From contig NZ_BLPG01000002.1 of the NCBI RefSeq assembly GCF_011764445.1, forward strand, positions 248,001 through 312,000: a stretch of DNA of 64,000 bases, in the 5' to 3' direction. A model generated the notes under the pieces. It did no database searches and was not told the DNA's origin. It was given only the letters and a program-made list of their open reading frames with translations. This document shows positions 35,514 to 44,361 of this stretch, piece by piece. Origin of the DNA: Phytohabitans rumicis (GTDB lineage: Bacteria > Actinomycetota > Actinomycetes > Mycobacteriales > Micromonosporaceae). Position 1 is the first letter of the stretch. Every line of letters starts with the position of its first letter. The position numbers and the translations under genes were made by a program.

Positions 35514-35776
35514 CCCTTGATCGACGGGCAAACCCTTGATCGACGGGCAGCGGGACGGTGCGCGAGCGCCGGGGTCTTGATGTGCGGAGGGTGCGGCCGC
35601 GGGAGCAACGGTCGGGACCACGACGCACATCGCGGTAGCTCGCATCTGTCCCTTGAACGTGCCGGCGCCCGGCACGTCGATCAAGGCTTTCTGCGTCGAT
35701 CAAGGGCATATGGCCGTGGTTCGATCTCCAACCCACGGCCATATGCCCTTGATCGACGGACAAGCCCTTGATCGGC
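35514..35776. repeat. Dispersed GATCAAGGG hairpin repeat cluster, copy 1
   Basis: The unit CCCTTGATCGACGGGCA occurs at 35514-35530 and again at 35533-35549. It is followed by inverted units near 35677-35686 and by a perfect 26-bp inverted repeat (35694-35719 with 35733-35758; arms run CGTCGATCAAGGG to GCCGTGG) around a 13-base loop. Further partial units end at 35776. A related structure occurs at 60848-60955. This looks like a REP/BIME-like or small palindromic mobile element family. It contains no open frame of its own. Confidence 0.75.
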
Positions 35777-35805
35777 GCGGATCGCGGAGCGTGCGGTGGT
35801 TGTCT

Positions 35806-36035
35806 CTAGGCTTGGGACAGGCTGGGCGGAGGGGTCAACCGAGGGCCGTACCGGCGGGCCAGCTCGTTCGCCCGCGCCACGAAGGCACCGATGCCCCGCC
35901 GGTCCAGCGGGGAAAGCCGATACCCCGGATGGAGCCGACGTTGGCGTCCGGCACCGACCGGAGCACTCCCTCGTCGATGCACCGAACGCTGTCGATGACC
36001 TCGGTGAAGAGCAGGCGGAGATGGGCTTGCTCCTC
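35806..36035 (-). pseudogene. 3' fragment of a FadB-like 3-hydroxyacyl-CoA dehydrogenase
   Basis: On the minus strand EEQAHLRLLFTEVIDSVRCI, then DEGVLRSVPDANVGS and GIGFPRWTGG match the conserved C-terminal domain of the beta-oxidation multifunctional enzyme (consensus DEGVL, DANIGS, GIGFPxWTGG). After WTGG the frame shifts. Adding one base in the C4 run 35894-35897 restores GIGAFVARANELARRYGPRL and the usual end before TAG at 35806-35808. Only about 77 codons of a roughly 700-codon gene remain. No fadA or other beta-oxidation gene is adjacent. Confidence 0.72.
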
Positions 36036-36109
36036 ACGGATTGGCCTGCTCCGGGCCCTCAAGCCCGGCGACCTGCTCGCGCTGCGCTGAGGCGCCCGGG
36101 TCAGGCTGG

Positions 36110-36862
36110 TCACCATCCGCTCGACTCGACATGGACGACGGTTACCAGGGGCGGCGCCCCGCGCACCGCTTCCAGGAATGCGACGATCTCCGCGGCGACG
36201 GCGCGGTGCTGCAGGTCGTTGAGGACGTCGTGGTGGCCCCCGCGGACGACCGACAGCCGCACCGACGGCAGCGACTTGACCAGCCGGGCCAGCTCGGCGC
36301 GGCTGGCCAGGGGGTCGGCGTCGCCGATCAGCAACAGGTGGGGTTGCTCGGCCGTGCTGCCGTACGCGGCGTCGAGCAACGCGGGCGGGACGCTCTCAGC
36401 GAGCGCACCCGGCCGCACCGAAGGGTCGTCGGTGAGCACGCCTCGGTGCACGGGACAGTGCGTCCGGGCGTCCAGTTCGCCGTCCCAGCCGTCGGTCCGG
36501 TGTGCGTCGTACCCGGGCAGGCCGGCGAGCACGACGGCGTCCGGCCACCAGGCGGCCACCGGTTCCGGCCTCGCGACGAGCGCGCCCAGCGCGGCCGCGC
36601 CGATGTCGGCGCCCACCAGCACGAGCGGGCGTACCAGCTCCGCGATGCCGGCGACCGCCTCGGTCAGGGTCGCGCCGACGTCGGCAAGCGAGGTCCGCGG
36701 ATCCGGCGCCGGTAGCACGCGTACGCGGTAGGAGTCGGCGGCCAGCCGTGCGCCGAAGCGCGCGTAGCTCGCCGGCGTCTCGCCGCGACCGGCGACGACG
36801 AGGACGGTGCCCCGGGTACGGAGCGCGGGCGGGCCGGTGTGGTCACCGTATTGCGTAGTCAT
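36110..36862 (-). CDS. Alpha/beta hydrolase of unknown substrate
   Basis: 250 residues from ATG 36862. RGTVLVVAGRGETPASYARFG is the first strand and oxyanion loop; LVLVGADIGAAALGALV occupies the nucleophile-elbow position, but Asp replaces Ser, so classical ester hydrolysis is doubtful. HLLLIGDADPLAS and VRGGHHDVLNDLQHRAVAAEI supply Asp and His. It is the last gene of the monooxygenase/ABC operon read from 43326, with its ATG overlapping the stop of a relic frame (ATGA). A haloalkane-dehalogenase-like Asp nucleophile is conceivable. Confidence 0.7.
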   Translation of the reverse strand: MTTQYGDHTGPPALRTRGTVLVVAGRGETPASYARFGARLAADSYRVRVLPAPDPRTSLADVGATLTEAVAGIAELVRPLVLVGADIGAAALGALVARPEPVAAWWPDAVVLAGLPGYDAHRTDGWDGELDARTHCPVHRGVLTDDPSVRPGALAESVPPALLDAAYGSTAEQPHLLLIGDADPLASRAELARLVKSLPSVRLSVVRGGHHDVLNDLQHRAVAAEIVAFLEAVRGAPPLVTVVHVESSGW

Positions 36863-37035
36863 GAGCGGCCCCTTTCGCGGGTGCGGCGATGGTTGGCGTG
36901 CCGTGGGGAAGCCACATCGTGAACGCTCATCGCAGCGCCTCCGCGGTCGTCCAGCGGTTCGACGTCCGGGAACGGCGCGTCGAGGTCGTGCCGGGAGAAG
37001 TCGTACGCCCCGAAGACCCGGTTGTATTTGACGGG
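36863..37035 (-). pseudogene. Internal remnant of an LLM-class monooxygenase
   Basis: Directly after the ATPase stop, in the same frame, the sequence reads PVKYNRVFGAYDFSRHDLDA then PFPDVEPLDDR. This aligns with FGRPFGWHDFTQYDLDAPFPELGDLGDR of the intact monooxygenase at 41977-43326. The remaining codons (to RTRERGRS, overlapping the next start) show no similarity. It is about 30 recognisable codons from the middle of a gene otherwise deleted. A second monooxygenase once lay between the ATPase and the hydrolase. Confidence 0.62.
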
Positions 37036-37869
37036 TCATTGTGCTGGTCCTCCGATGGTCTGTAGCAGCTCGCGCAGCGCCTCGCGGTCGGCGCGCGCGG
37101 CCGCCGCCGAGCGCAGTGTCGGTGCGGAGCCGACGAGCAGGCGGGTGTACGCGTGCTTCGGCGCGTTCACGATGGCGCGGGCCGGACCGTCCTCGACGAT
37201 CTCGCCCTGGTAGAGCACGGCGATGCGGTCGGCGACGCCGGCGACCGAACCGAGGTCGTGCGAGATGAACAGCAGGGAGGTGCCGGCGTCGCGCAGCTCC
37301 TGGAAGAACCTCAGCGCCCGGACCCGGTTGGCCGCGTCGAGCGCGCTGACCGGCTCGTCCAGGATGAGGACGCGCGGGTCGGTCACGAGCGCGCGGGCGA
37401 CCGTGACCCGCTGGCGCTGCCCGCCGGACAGCTCGCCGGGCAGCCGGGACAGCAGCGCCTCGTCGAGGTGCACCCGGGCGACGAGTTCCCGCGCCCGGTC
37501 GGCCGCCTCGCGCCGCGACCGGCCCCGGATCAGCAGTGGCTCCACAATGGACTCCTCCACGGTGAGGTCGGGGTCGAGGCTGCGCAGCGGGTCCTGGAAG
37601 ACGTACTGGACGATGCCGCGGCGGCGCAGCTCACGCCATTGCCGGGCCCGATACCTGGTTGTCTCCTCGCCGTCGATGGCGATCCGGCCGGCCGACGGTC
37701 GGACCAGGCCGACGATGGCACGGGCCAATGTGGACTTGCCGGACCCGGTCTCGCCGATGACGCCGACGGCCTCGCCCGGACCCACCGACAGCGAGACGCC
37801 GCGCAGCGCGTGCGTACGGCCGTAGTGCACGTCCAGGTTGGACACGTTTAGGATGCGCTCAGGCGACAT
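37036..37869 (-). CDS. Oligopeptide-type ABC transporter ATPase (DppF/OppF-like)
   Basis: 277 residues from ATG 37869, overlapping the upstream ATPase by 11 bases. Walker A GETGSGKSTLARAI, Q-loop VQYVFQDPLRSLDPDLTVEE, signature LSGGQRQRV, Walker B VLILDEPVSALD and FISHDLGSVAGVADRIAVL are complete. The C-terminal NAPKHAYTRLLVGSAP is the peptide/nickel-family tail. It works as a heterodimer with the next ATPase to drive import through the two permeases. Confidence 0.92.
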   Translation of the reverse strand: MSPERILNVSNLDVHYGRTHALRGVSLSVGPGEAVGVIGETGSGKSTLARAIVGLVRPSAGRIAIDGEETTRYRARQWRELRRRGIVQYVFQDPLRSLDPDLTVEESIVEPLLIRGRSRREAADRARELVARVHLDEALLSRLPGELSGGQRQRVTVARALVTDPRVLILDEPVSALDAANRVRALRFFQELRDAGTSLLFISHDLGSVAGVADRIAVLYQGEIVEDGPARAIVNAPKHAYTRLLVGSAPTLRSAAAARADREALRELLQTIGGPAQ

Positions 37870-38680
37870 TTTCCAGCTCCTTCTCATCCAGGAAGTGGTC
37901 CAGGCCGTACTGCTCGTGCGCCTCGATGAGCAGGCGGGTGTACTCGTGCCGGGGTTCGTAGAGGATCTGTTGCACCGGGCCCTGCTCGACCGTCTCGCCG
38001 GCCCGCAGCACCAGCACCTCGTCGCACAGCTGCGCGACGACGGCGAGGTCGTGCGAGACCACGATGAGCGCCAGGCCGGTGCGCTCGCGCAGGTCGGCGA
38101 GCAGGTCGAGGATTTCCGCCTGCACCGTGACGTCGAGGGCCGTCGTGGCCTCGTCGGCGATGAGCAGTTGGGGGTCGGCGGCGATGGCCGTGGCGATGAG
38201 GACCCGCTGGAGCATGCCCCCGGACAGCTCGTGCGGGTACTGCTGGAAGACCCGCTCGGCGTCGCGCAGCCGGACCGCGTCGAGCAGCTCGATCGCGCGC
38301 CGCTTCGCCTCGCGCCGGCCCAGCCCTTTCTTGACCCGGACCACCTCGGCGATCTGCGCGCCCACCTTGAGCGACGGGTTGAGGTACGAGGCTGGGTCCT
38401 GGAAGACCGCGCCGACCGTCGTGCCGCGCGTCGCGGTCCACTCCTTCTGGGTCAGCTCGGCGACGTCACGGCCGGCGAGCTCGATGGCGCCGCCGGCCAC
38501 GGTGAAGTGCTCCGGCAGGATGCCCAGCACCGCCCGGCAGGTGAGGGTCTTGCCGCTGCCCGACTCCCCCACGATGCCGATGGCCTTCCCCTCGGCCAGC
38601 TCGAACGAGACCCCGTGCACGAGGTCGCGGCCGCTGACGGCGTCGTGAATCCGTACGTCACGGAGCGACAGGAGAGCCAT
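37859..38680 (-). CDS. Oligopeptide-type ABC transporter ATPase (DppD/OppD-like)
   Basis: 273 residues. Walker A GESGSGKTLTCRAVLG, Q-loop VGAVFQDPASYLNPSLKVG, signature LSGGMLQRV, Walker B LLIADEATTALDVTVQAEIL and VVSHDLAVVAQLCDEVLVL are intact, with the family tail EPRHEYTRLLIEAHEQ. It follows the permease by overlapping its 3' end. The pair with DppF-like 37036-37869 and the DppB/C-like permeases makes a complete importer. Confidence 0.92.
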   Translation of the reverse strand: MALLSLRDVRIHDAVSGRDLVHGVSFELAEGKAIGIVGESGSGKTLTCRAVLGILPEHFTVAGGAIELAGRDVAELTQKEWTATRGTTVGAVFQDPASYLNPSLKVGAQIAEVVRVKKGLGRREAKRRAIELLDAVRLRDAERVFQQYPHELSGGMLQRVLIATAIAADPQLLIADEATTALDVTVQAEILDLLADLRERTGLALIVVSHDLAVVAQLCDEVLVLRAGETVEQGPVQQILYEPRHEYTRLLIEAHEQYGLDHFLDEKELENVA

Positions 38681-39521
38681 TGGCCACCTTCCTTCTGTTG
38701 AGCAGCGCCTGGCCGGCCTCGCCGGTGACGTCGCGGATCGCGTCGGCGAGCAGGTTGCAGGCCCAGACCGTCGCCATGATCAGCGCGGTCGGTGCGAGCG
38801 GCGCCCACGGCTGGAAGCTGAGGTAGCCCAGGTCGGAGGCGAGCACGCCGCCCCAGGTCGGCGCTGGCGGCTGCACGCCGATGCCGAGGAACGTCAGGCT
38901 CGACACGATGACGAAGCCGACGCCGGTGGTGTTCGCGAGTGCCACCGCGATGGGTGGCAGCACCTTGACCCAGACGTGCTTGCGCACCACCCAGCCGACC
39001 GAGGCGCCGGCCACGATCGCCGCCTCGACGTACGGCGAGCGGGCGACCGAGAGCGTGGCGGCCCGGGCCACCCGGTAGAACAGCGGCGAGACCATGATGC
39101 CGACGACAAACATCGCCTGCGGGATGCCGTTGCCGAGCAGCGCGGTCACCGCGACGGCGAACACCAGGAACGGCAGCGCGACCAGCGTGTCCGCGAGCCG
39201 CAGCGTGACCCACTCGAACGGCCGGCCCAGGTAGACGGACAGGATCCCGGGCACCACGCCGACGACCAGCGCGATGAGCGCCACCTGGACGGCGCCGAGC
39301 ACGCTGACCCGGGACCCGTCGAGCAGCCGGCTGAGCACGTCCCGCCCGAGGTAGTCGGTGCCGAGCAGGTGCGCGCCGGACGGCGAGGCGAGGATGTCGG
39401 CGGTGCCTTCGAGGGGGTCCTGCGGGGCGAGGAGGGGTCCGAACACCGCGAGCAGCGCGACGGCGGCGAGCAGGCCCAGCGCGATGCGGCCCGAGGTCAG
39501 GGCGAGGATCCGGCGGATCAC
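38658..39521 (-). CDS. Oligopeptide-type ABC permease (DppC-like)
   Basis: 287 residues from GTG 39521, one base after the stop of the upstream permease and with GAGAGGAG six bases ahead. About six membrane helices; the N-terminal pattern LLAPQDPLEGTADILASPSGAHLLGTDYLGRDVLSRLLDGSR is typical of DppC/OppC. The EAA loop is VEAAIVAGASVGWVVRKHVWVKVLPP. Partner of the DppB-like permease. Confidence 0.9.
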   Translation of the reverse strand: MIRRILALTSGRIALGLLAAVALLAVFGPLLAPQDPLEGTADILASPSGAHLLGTDYLGRDVLSRLLDGSRVSVLGAVQVALIALVVGVVPGILSVYLGRPFEWVTLRLADTLVALPFLVFAVAVTALLGNGIPQAMFVVGIMVSPLFYRVARAATLSVARSPYVEAAIVAGASVGWVVRKHVWVKVLPPIAVALANTTGVGFVIVSSLTFLGIGVQPPAPTWGGVLASDLGYLSFQPWAPLAPTALIMATVWACNLLADAIRDVTGEAGQALLNRRKVANGSPVAP

Positions 39522-39522
39522 C

Positions 39523-40478
39523 TCATACTCCTCTCGCCGAGGCCGGCGCGACCCGGCCGAGGACGATGTTGACCAGCAGGTTGAAGACCACGACGAGCAC
39601 GACCGAGACGACCAGCACGCCCTGGACGGCCGGGACGTCGCCGCGCTGGGCCGAGCCGGCGGCGAACTGCCCGAACCCCGGCATCCCGAAGATCGCCTCG
39701 GTGACGACCGCGCCACCGAGGAGGTTCGGGAACTTCAGCCCGAGGACGGCCACGGACGGCCCGATGCCGTTGCGCAGGACATGCCGGAAGAAGATCCGCC
39801 GCGGGCTCAGCCCGCGCACGACCGCGCCGGTCACATAGTTCTCCCGGTACGCCGCGACCAGGCCGGCCCGCAGCTGGCGGGCGACGTCGGAGACCGTGTC
39901 GAAGCTCAGCGCGATCGCGGGCAGCGTGATGTGCGCCAGCCACGCGCCGATCCCCGCTCCGCCGGCGGGTAGCCGGCGGAGGGGAACCAGCCGAGCCCGA
40001 CGGCGAAGACGCCGACGAGCGCGATGCCGACCACGAACGGCGGCATCACCGAGACGACCGTCATGAACCCGGTGATCGCGCGGTCGACCCAGGTCGTGCG
40101 GCGCAGCGCCGCGAGGATGCCGAACCCGAACCCGAACACCACGCCGATCGCCAGCGCCAGCCCGGCCACGGAGAGGCTGATGACCGCCCCCTCGGCCAGC
40201 AGCCGGGAGATGTCCGCGCCGTTGTACCAGCTCTTGCCGAGGTCGCCGGAGAGCATGTCGCCGAACCAGTCGAAGTACTGGGTCAGGAACGGGCGATCCA
40301 ACCCCCACTGGTGCTCGATCTGCGCGATCGCCTCCGGCGTGGCCGACTCGCCGAGCTGGATGCTCGCCGGGCTCAGCCCGGACAGTGCCCGCAGCGCGAA
40401 GGTCACGAACGTGGCGACCAGGAAGACCGGTACGAAGATCGCGATCGAACGGGCGAGGATCGACAGCGCCCGCCTCAC
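39523..40478 (-). CDS. Oligopeptide-type ABC permease (DppB-like), one frame break
   Basis: 318 residues after correction, from GTG 40478, which overlaps the binding-protein stop (GTGA). The N-terminus MRRALSILARSIAIFVPVFLV and ATPEAIAQIEHQWGLDRPFLTQYFDWFGDMLSGDLGKSW are typical of DppB. After FPSAGYPPA the frame breaks. One more C at 39959-39960 (plus strand) restores GAGIGAWLAHITLPAIALSF and the EAA loop YRENYVTGAVVRGLSPRRIFFRHVLRN, ending at TGA 39523-39525. Uncorrected, the protein would stop after about 190 residues and the transporter would be dead. Confidence 0.85.
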
Positions 40479-41980
40479 GGCTCCACCTTGAGACCCGCCC
40501 AGTGGATCTGACCCGGGATCGGCGTGATCGCGGAGACCTTCTTGCTCTTCACGAAGACGTTCGGCTGCGAGTACGTGAACACCAGCGCCCGGCTCTCCAG
40601 CCCGGCTCGGGTGGCGGCCCGCAGGTTCTTCTGATAGTCGGGCGAGTCGAGCGGGGTGCTCCGGGCCAGCGCGACCGCCTGCTGGAAGCCCGCCGGTTCG
40701 TACGGCGTGCTGAGGTTCAGCGGGCCGTTCGGGCCGAAGTGCGCGGTGAGCGTCTGCACCGGCGACTCGCGGCCGGTCGTGCCGTACAGGGAGAGGGTGA
40801 GCTCCTTGGCGAAGAATGGCTTGTCCCAGTTGGGGTCGACCTTGATGGTCACGGTGATGCCCACGGCGCCGAGTTGGGACTGCACGATCTCGGACGCCGT
40901 CTGGTAGGTGGCCCCGGCCACGACCAGGTCGATCTTGAGCTGGCCGGGCCCGAAACCGGCCTCCGCCAGCAACTGCTTGGCCTTCACCGGGTCATACGGG
41001 TACAGGTTCGCCGACTGCTTGTCGTACGCCAGGTACTCCGGCGGGAACGGCTGGTCGGTCGCCTTGCCGTACCCGAAGGTGACCTTGTCGACGAACTCCT
41101 GGCGGTTGACCGCGTGGCGCACGGCGTCGACGACCTTGGGGTTGTCGAACGGCTTCTTGTTGATGTTGATGCTGATGTTCGCCGCGTTGAAGCCGGGTTG
41201 GAAGACCACGTCGAGCCCGGCGCCCTCGGCCGCCTTGACCTGGTTGGCGGGGAGGTTCGCGAGGTCGTACACGCCGGTCTTGATGCCCGACACGATCGTG
41301 GCGGCGTCGGGCGCCGACTGCAGTTCGACGCGGTCGATGTGGATGTTCGCGGCGTCCCAGTAGTCCGGGTTCTTCTTCAGGTAGGCGTGCGAGCCGGGCA
41401 CGAGGTCGGTGACGACGAACGGTCCGGCGCCCACCGGTGACTGGTCCAGCTTGGCCGGGTCCTGGGCCGCCTTGGGGCTGGTGATCTGCGCGACGCGCTC
41501 GCCGAGCAGCAGCGGAATCTGGTAGTCGACCTGGGTCAGCGCGATGACGACGTCGAGGTCGCCCTGCGTGGTCACCGACTTGATGGAGGTGAGGTCGCCG
41601 AAGAGCGCGGAGTTCTTCTGGGTCTTGGCGCGTTCCAGGTACGCCTTGACGGCCGCGGCGTTCAGCGGCTCGCCGTCGCTGAACTTCAGGTTGGGCCGCA
41701 GGTGGAACGTCACCTGGTCGCCCTTGTCGTTGTAGTCCCAGCTCTGCGCGAGGCTCGGTACGGCCTTGCCCTGCTCGTCGATCTCGGTCAGCGAGGCGTA
41801 CGCGAGCGACAGGATGCGGAACTGCGCGCCGCTGCCGCTGACCACCGGGTCCCAGTGGGCGGGCAGGGTCACGGCCCAGCGCAGCGTGGACTCGCCGGCC
41901 GCCCCGGCACCGTCGTCCCCGGCGCAGCCGGCCAGGCCCAGCGCGACCGCGGTGACGACGGCCCATGTTTTCAGTCTCAT
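40475..41980 (-). CDS. Oligopeptide-type ABC substrate-binding lipoprotein (SBP family 5)
   Basis: 501 residues. The lipoprotein signal MRLKTWAVVTAVALGLAGC places the lipid Cys at 19. SBP_bac_5 features follow: LRWAVTLPAHWDP, YASLTEIDEQGKAVPSLAQSWDYNDKGDQVTFHLRPNLKFSDGEPL, and VDAVRHAVNRQEFVDKVTFGYG. ATG 41980 overlaps the monooxygenase stop (ATGA). Members bind peptides, nickel chelates, or sulfur compounds such as glutathione; next to an FMN monooxygenase an organosulfur or amine-containing substrate is plausible. Confidence 0.9.
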   Translation of the reverse strand: MRLKTWAVVTAVALGLAGCAGDDGAGAAGESTLRWAVTLPAHWDPVVSGSGAQFRILSLAYASLTEIDEQGKAVPSLAQSWDYNDKGDQVTFHLRPNLKFSDGEPLNAAAVKAYLERAKTQKNSALFGDLTSIKSVTTQGDLDVVIALTQVDYQIPLLLGERVAQITSPKAAQDPAKLDQSPVGAGPFVVTDLVPGSHAYLKKNPDYWDAANIHIDRVELQSAPDAATIVSGIKTGVYDLANLPANQVKAAEGAGLDVVFQPGFNAANISININKKPFDNPKVVDAVRHAVNRQEFVDKVTFGYGKATDQPFPPEYLAYDKQSANLYPYDPVKAKQLLAEAGFGPGQLKIDLVVAGATYQTASEIVQSQLGAVGITVTIKVDPNWDKPFFAKELTLSLYGTTGRESPVQTLTAHFGPNGPLNLSTPYEPAGFQQAVALARSTPLDSPDYQKNLRAATRAGLESRALVFTYSQPNVFVKSKKVSAITPIPGQIHWAGLKVEP

Positions 41981-43326
41981 CGTCCTGCCTCCGAGGTGAC
42001 CAAGCGCGCGGCGGTGTGGACGTTTTCCGGGATGGGGAGGCCGAGGTTGCCGCGCAGCGTGGTCGCCTCGTACTCGCTGCGGACGACGCCGCGCTCGCGC
42101 AGGATCGGCAGCACGCCCTCGGTGAAGCGGGCGAACTCGCTGGGCGCGTTGACGGTGACGTTGATGCCGTCGAACGCGCCGGCCTCGAACCACCGCTGGA
42201 TCTCGTCCGCCACGGTCCGCGGCGAGCCCACGAACGGCGAGCGCCGGGAGCCCAGCGCGTGCTCCACGGTCTGGCGGAGCGTGAACCCGTTGTCCCGGGC
42301 CAGTTTCTTGATCCGCTCGGCCTGGGTACGGAAGCTGCGGTCGCCGAGGTCGCCCAGTTCGGGGAAGGGCGCGTCCAGGTCGTACTGGGTGAAGTCGTGC
42401 CAGCCGAAGGGGCGGCCGAACTCCTTCAGCGCCCGGTGGAAATCCTTGCCGCCAAGGATCTGGCGCTCCTTCTGGCGCGCCTCCTCGTCGGTGTCGGCGA
42501 TCACCAGGCCGATCCCGGGGACGATCAGGACGTTCTCCGGATCCCGTCCCTTGGCCGCGGCCCGCGCCCGGATGTCCTTCGCGAACGCCTGACCCTGCTC
42601 GATGGTCTGGGCGTGCGTGAAGATCGCGTCGGCGATGCTCGCGCCCAGGTCGCGGCCCTCGTCGGAGTCGCCGGCCTGGAAGATGACCGGCTGCCCCTGC
42701 GGCGATCGCTGCAGGTTGAGCGGCCCGACGACGGAGAAGTGCTCGCCGACGTGGCCCAGGGCGTGCTGCTTGGACGGGTCGAAGAACACGCCGCGCTCCT
42801 TGTCGCGCGGGAACGCGTCGTCCTCGTACGAGTCCCACAGCCCCTGCACGACCCGTACGTGCTCCAGCGCCCGGCCGTACCGGGTGGCGTAGTCGTAGTG
42901 CTCGGCGCGGCCATAGTTGCCGGCCGTGCCGCCGTCGCCGGTCGCCACGACGTTCCAGCCGGCGCGGCCGCCGCTGATGGCGTCGAGCGAGGCGAGCCGC
43001 CGGGCGATGTTGAACGGGTCGTTGTACGAGGTGGTGAGCGTGCCGACCAGGCCGATGTGTGTGGTGTGCACCGCGACCGCGGACAGCAGGGTGAGCGGTT
43101 CGAGCCGGTTGAGGTAGTGGTGGGGCGAGTCCGGGGTGATGAACTGGCTGTCCACGATGAACACGTGGTCGAACTTGGCGGCCTCGGCCTGCTGGGCGCG
43201 GGCGATGTACCAGCGGATGTCGACGCTGGCGTCGCCGGGTATCTCCGGGTCGAGCCAGGTGTGGTGCTGTCCCGGCCCGCCGACCCCGAGGAGGACGGCG
43301 CCGAGCTTGAGGTTTCTACGGGTCAC
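41977..43326 (-). CDS. FMN-dependent monooxygenase, NtaA/SnaA/DszA (LLM) family
   Basis: 449 residues, frame intact. Family blocks: MTRRNLKLGAVLLGVGGPGQH, AEAAKFDHVFIVDSQFI, NDPFNIARRLASLDAISGGRAGWNVVATGD and EHFSVVGPLNLQRSPQGQPVIFQAGDSDEGRDLG. Substrate is oxidised with FMNH2 and O2; no flavin reductase is adjacent. First gene of an operon with a complete peptide-type ABC importer and an alpha/beta hydrolase. Divergent from LysR at 43487, which probably activates it. It shares only family-level similarity with the copy at 24238. Confidence 0.9.
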   Translation of the reverse strand: MTRRNLKLGAVLLGVGGPGQHHTWLDPEIPGDASVDIRWYIARAQQAEAAKFDHVFIVDSQFITPDSPHHYLNRLEPLTLLSAVAVHTTHIGLVGTLTTSYNDPFNIARRLASLDAISGGRAGWNVVATGDGGTAGNYGRAEHYDYATRYGRALEHVRVVQGLWDSYEDDAFPRDKERGVFFDPSKQHALGHVGEHFSVVGPLNLQRSPQGQPVIFQAGDSDEGRDLGASIADAIFTHAQTIEQGQAFAKDIRARAAAKGRDPENVLIVPGIGLVIADTDEEARQKERQILGGKDFHRALKEFGRPFGWHDFTQYDLDAPFPELGDLGDRSFRTQAERIKKLARDNGFTLRQTVEHALGSRRSPFVGSPRTVADEIQRWFEAGAFDGINVTVNAPSEFARFTEGVLPILRERGVVRSEYEATTLRGNLGLPIPENVHTAARLVTSEAGR

Positions 43327-43468
43327 TGAGGCCCTCCCATATTTTGGGCACGCTGAAGTGGGCGATGTCGAGCAGGGGATTGGCTGGTTGATCCGAGAGT
43401 ATGGGCGGCCAACAGGGCATGTCCAACGAAGGATCGTGATACAGATCCATTACCGCCGCTAATCAATT

Positions 43469-43485
43469 CCTAGTAAACTGCTAGG
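43469..43485. promoter_or_regulatory. LysR-type binding palindrome
   Basis: CCTAGTAAACTGCTAGG has CCTAG/CTAGG arms around seven bases and contains a T-N11-A core (CTAG...CTAG). It ends one base before the LysR start codon and lies about 145 bp upstream of the divergent monooxygenase start. That is the normal site for LysR autoregulation with activation of the divergent operon. Confidence 0.6.
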
Positions 43486-43486
43486 C

Positions 43487-44361
43487 GTGGCCAGGAATCT
43501 CGACATCGTCACGCTACGGAGCTTCGTGGCCGTCGCGGACTGTGGCGGCTTCCAGCGCGCGGCCACCTCGCTGCACCTCAGCCAGGGTGCGGTCAGCCAG
43601 CACGTACGCCGGCTGGAGGAGGCGCTCGGCCGTACCCTGGTCGAGCGGCAGGGCCGCGGCTCCCGGTTCACCGCCGACGGCGAGGCGCTGCTCACCCACG
43701 CCCGGCGGATCCTCGGCGTCCACGACGAGACGCTCCGCGACTTCGGCGTGGAGCCGGGACAGACGCTGGTGATCGGGTCGACCGAGCACGCCGCCGCCCA
43801 ACTGCTGCCCGACCTGGCCGCCGCCCTCAGCGCGACGTTCCCACATTGCCGGATCCGGTTCCGCATCGACCGCGGTACCCAGCTGCGGTCCCGGTTGACC
43901 GAGGGCCGCATCGACCTCGCGCTGCTCCTCGGGCCGCCGGATGAGCCCGACGCGCGCGCCGTCGGCGAACTGGACCTCACCTGGTACGCGGCGCCGGGCT
44001 GGACCCGGCCCGCGCGAGGCCAGCCGATCTCGCTCGTCGCCTTCGACGCCCCGTGCGCACTGCGTACCCGGGCCCTGGAGACGCTGGCCGCGCACGGCGT
44101 CCCGGCCGAGGTCGGCTGCGAGGCGCCGCACCTGGCCGGCGTGCAGGCGGCCGTCCGCGCCGGCCTCGGCATCGGCCTGATGGCCACCCTCGGCAAGCCC
44201 CCGAAGGTCTGGTCGCCCGCCAGGACCTCCCCTTCGCGCGGCCGCTGGCCCTGTTCGCGGCCCCGCGGCGCGGGCTGCCCGCCGACCTCGCCGACGGGGC
44301 GACCGCGTCCCTGATCCGCCTACTGGAAACGTCCGCGACGCCTCTGTTGGGAGCAGCCTGA
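43487..44361 (+). CDS. LysR-family transcriptional regulator, one frame break
   Basis: About 291 residues after correction, from GTG 43487. The helix-turn-helix is LRSFVAVADCGGFQRAATSLHLSQGAVSQHVRRLEEALGRTLVERQGRG; the effector domain begins near LVIGSTEHAAAQLLPDLAAAL. After MATLGKPP the frame breaks. One extra C in the run at 44198-44202 restores EGLVARQDLPFARPLALFAAPRR and a stop at 44359-44361 overlapping the cupin ATG (TGATG). Controls the divergent monooxygenase/ABC operon by position. Confidence 0.87.

Noticed and set aside
35796-36731. Plus-strand frame across the fadB fragment and hydrolase
   Set aside because: Low-complexity shadow. The opposite strand carries recognisable FadB and hydrolase sequence.
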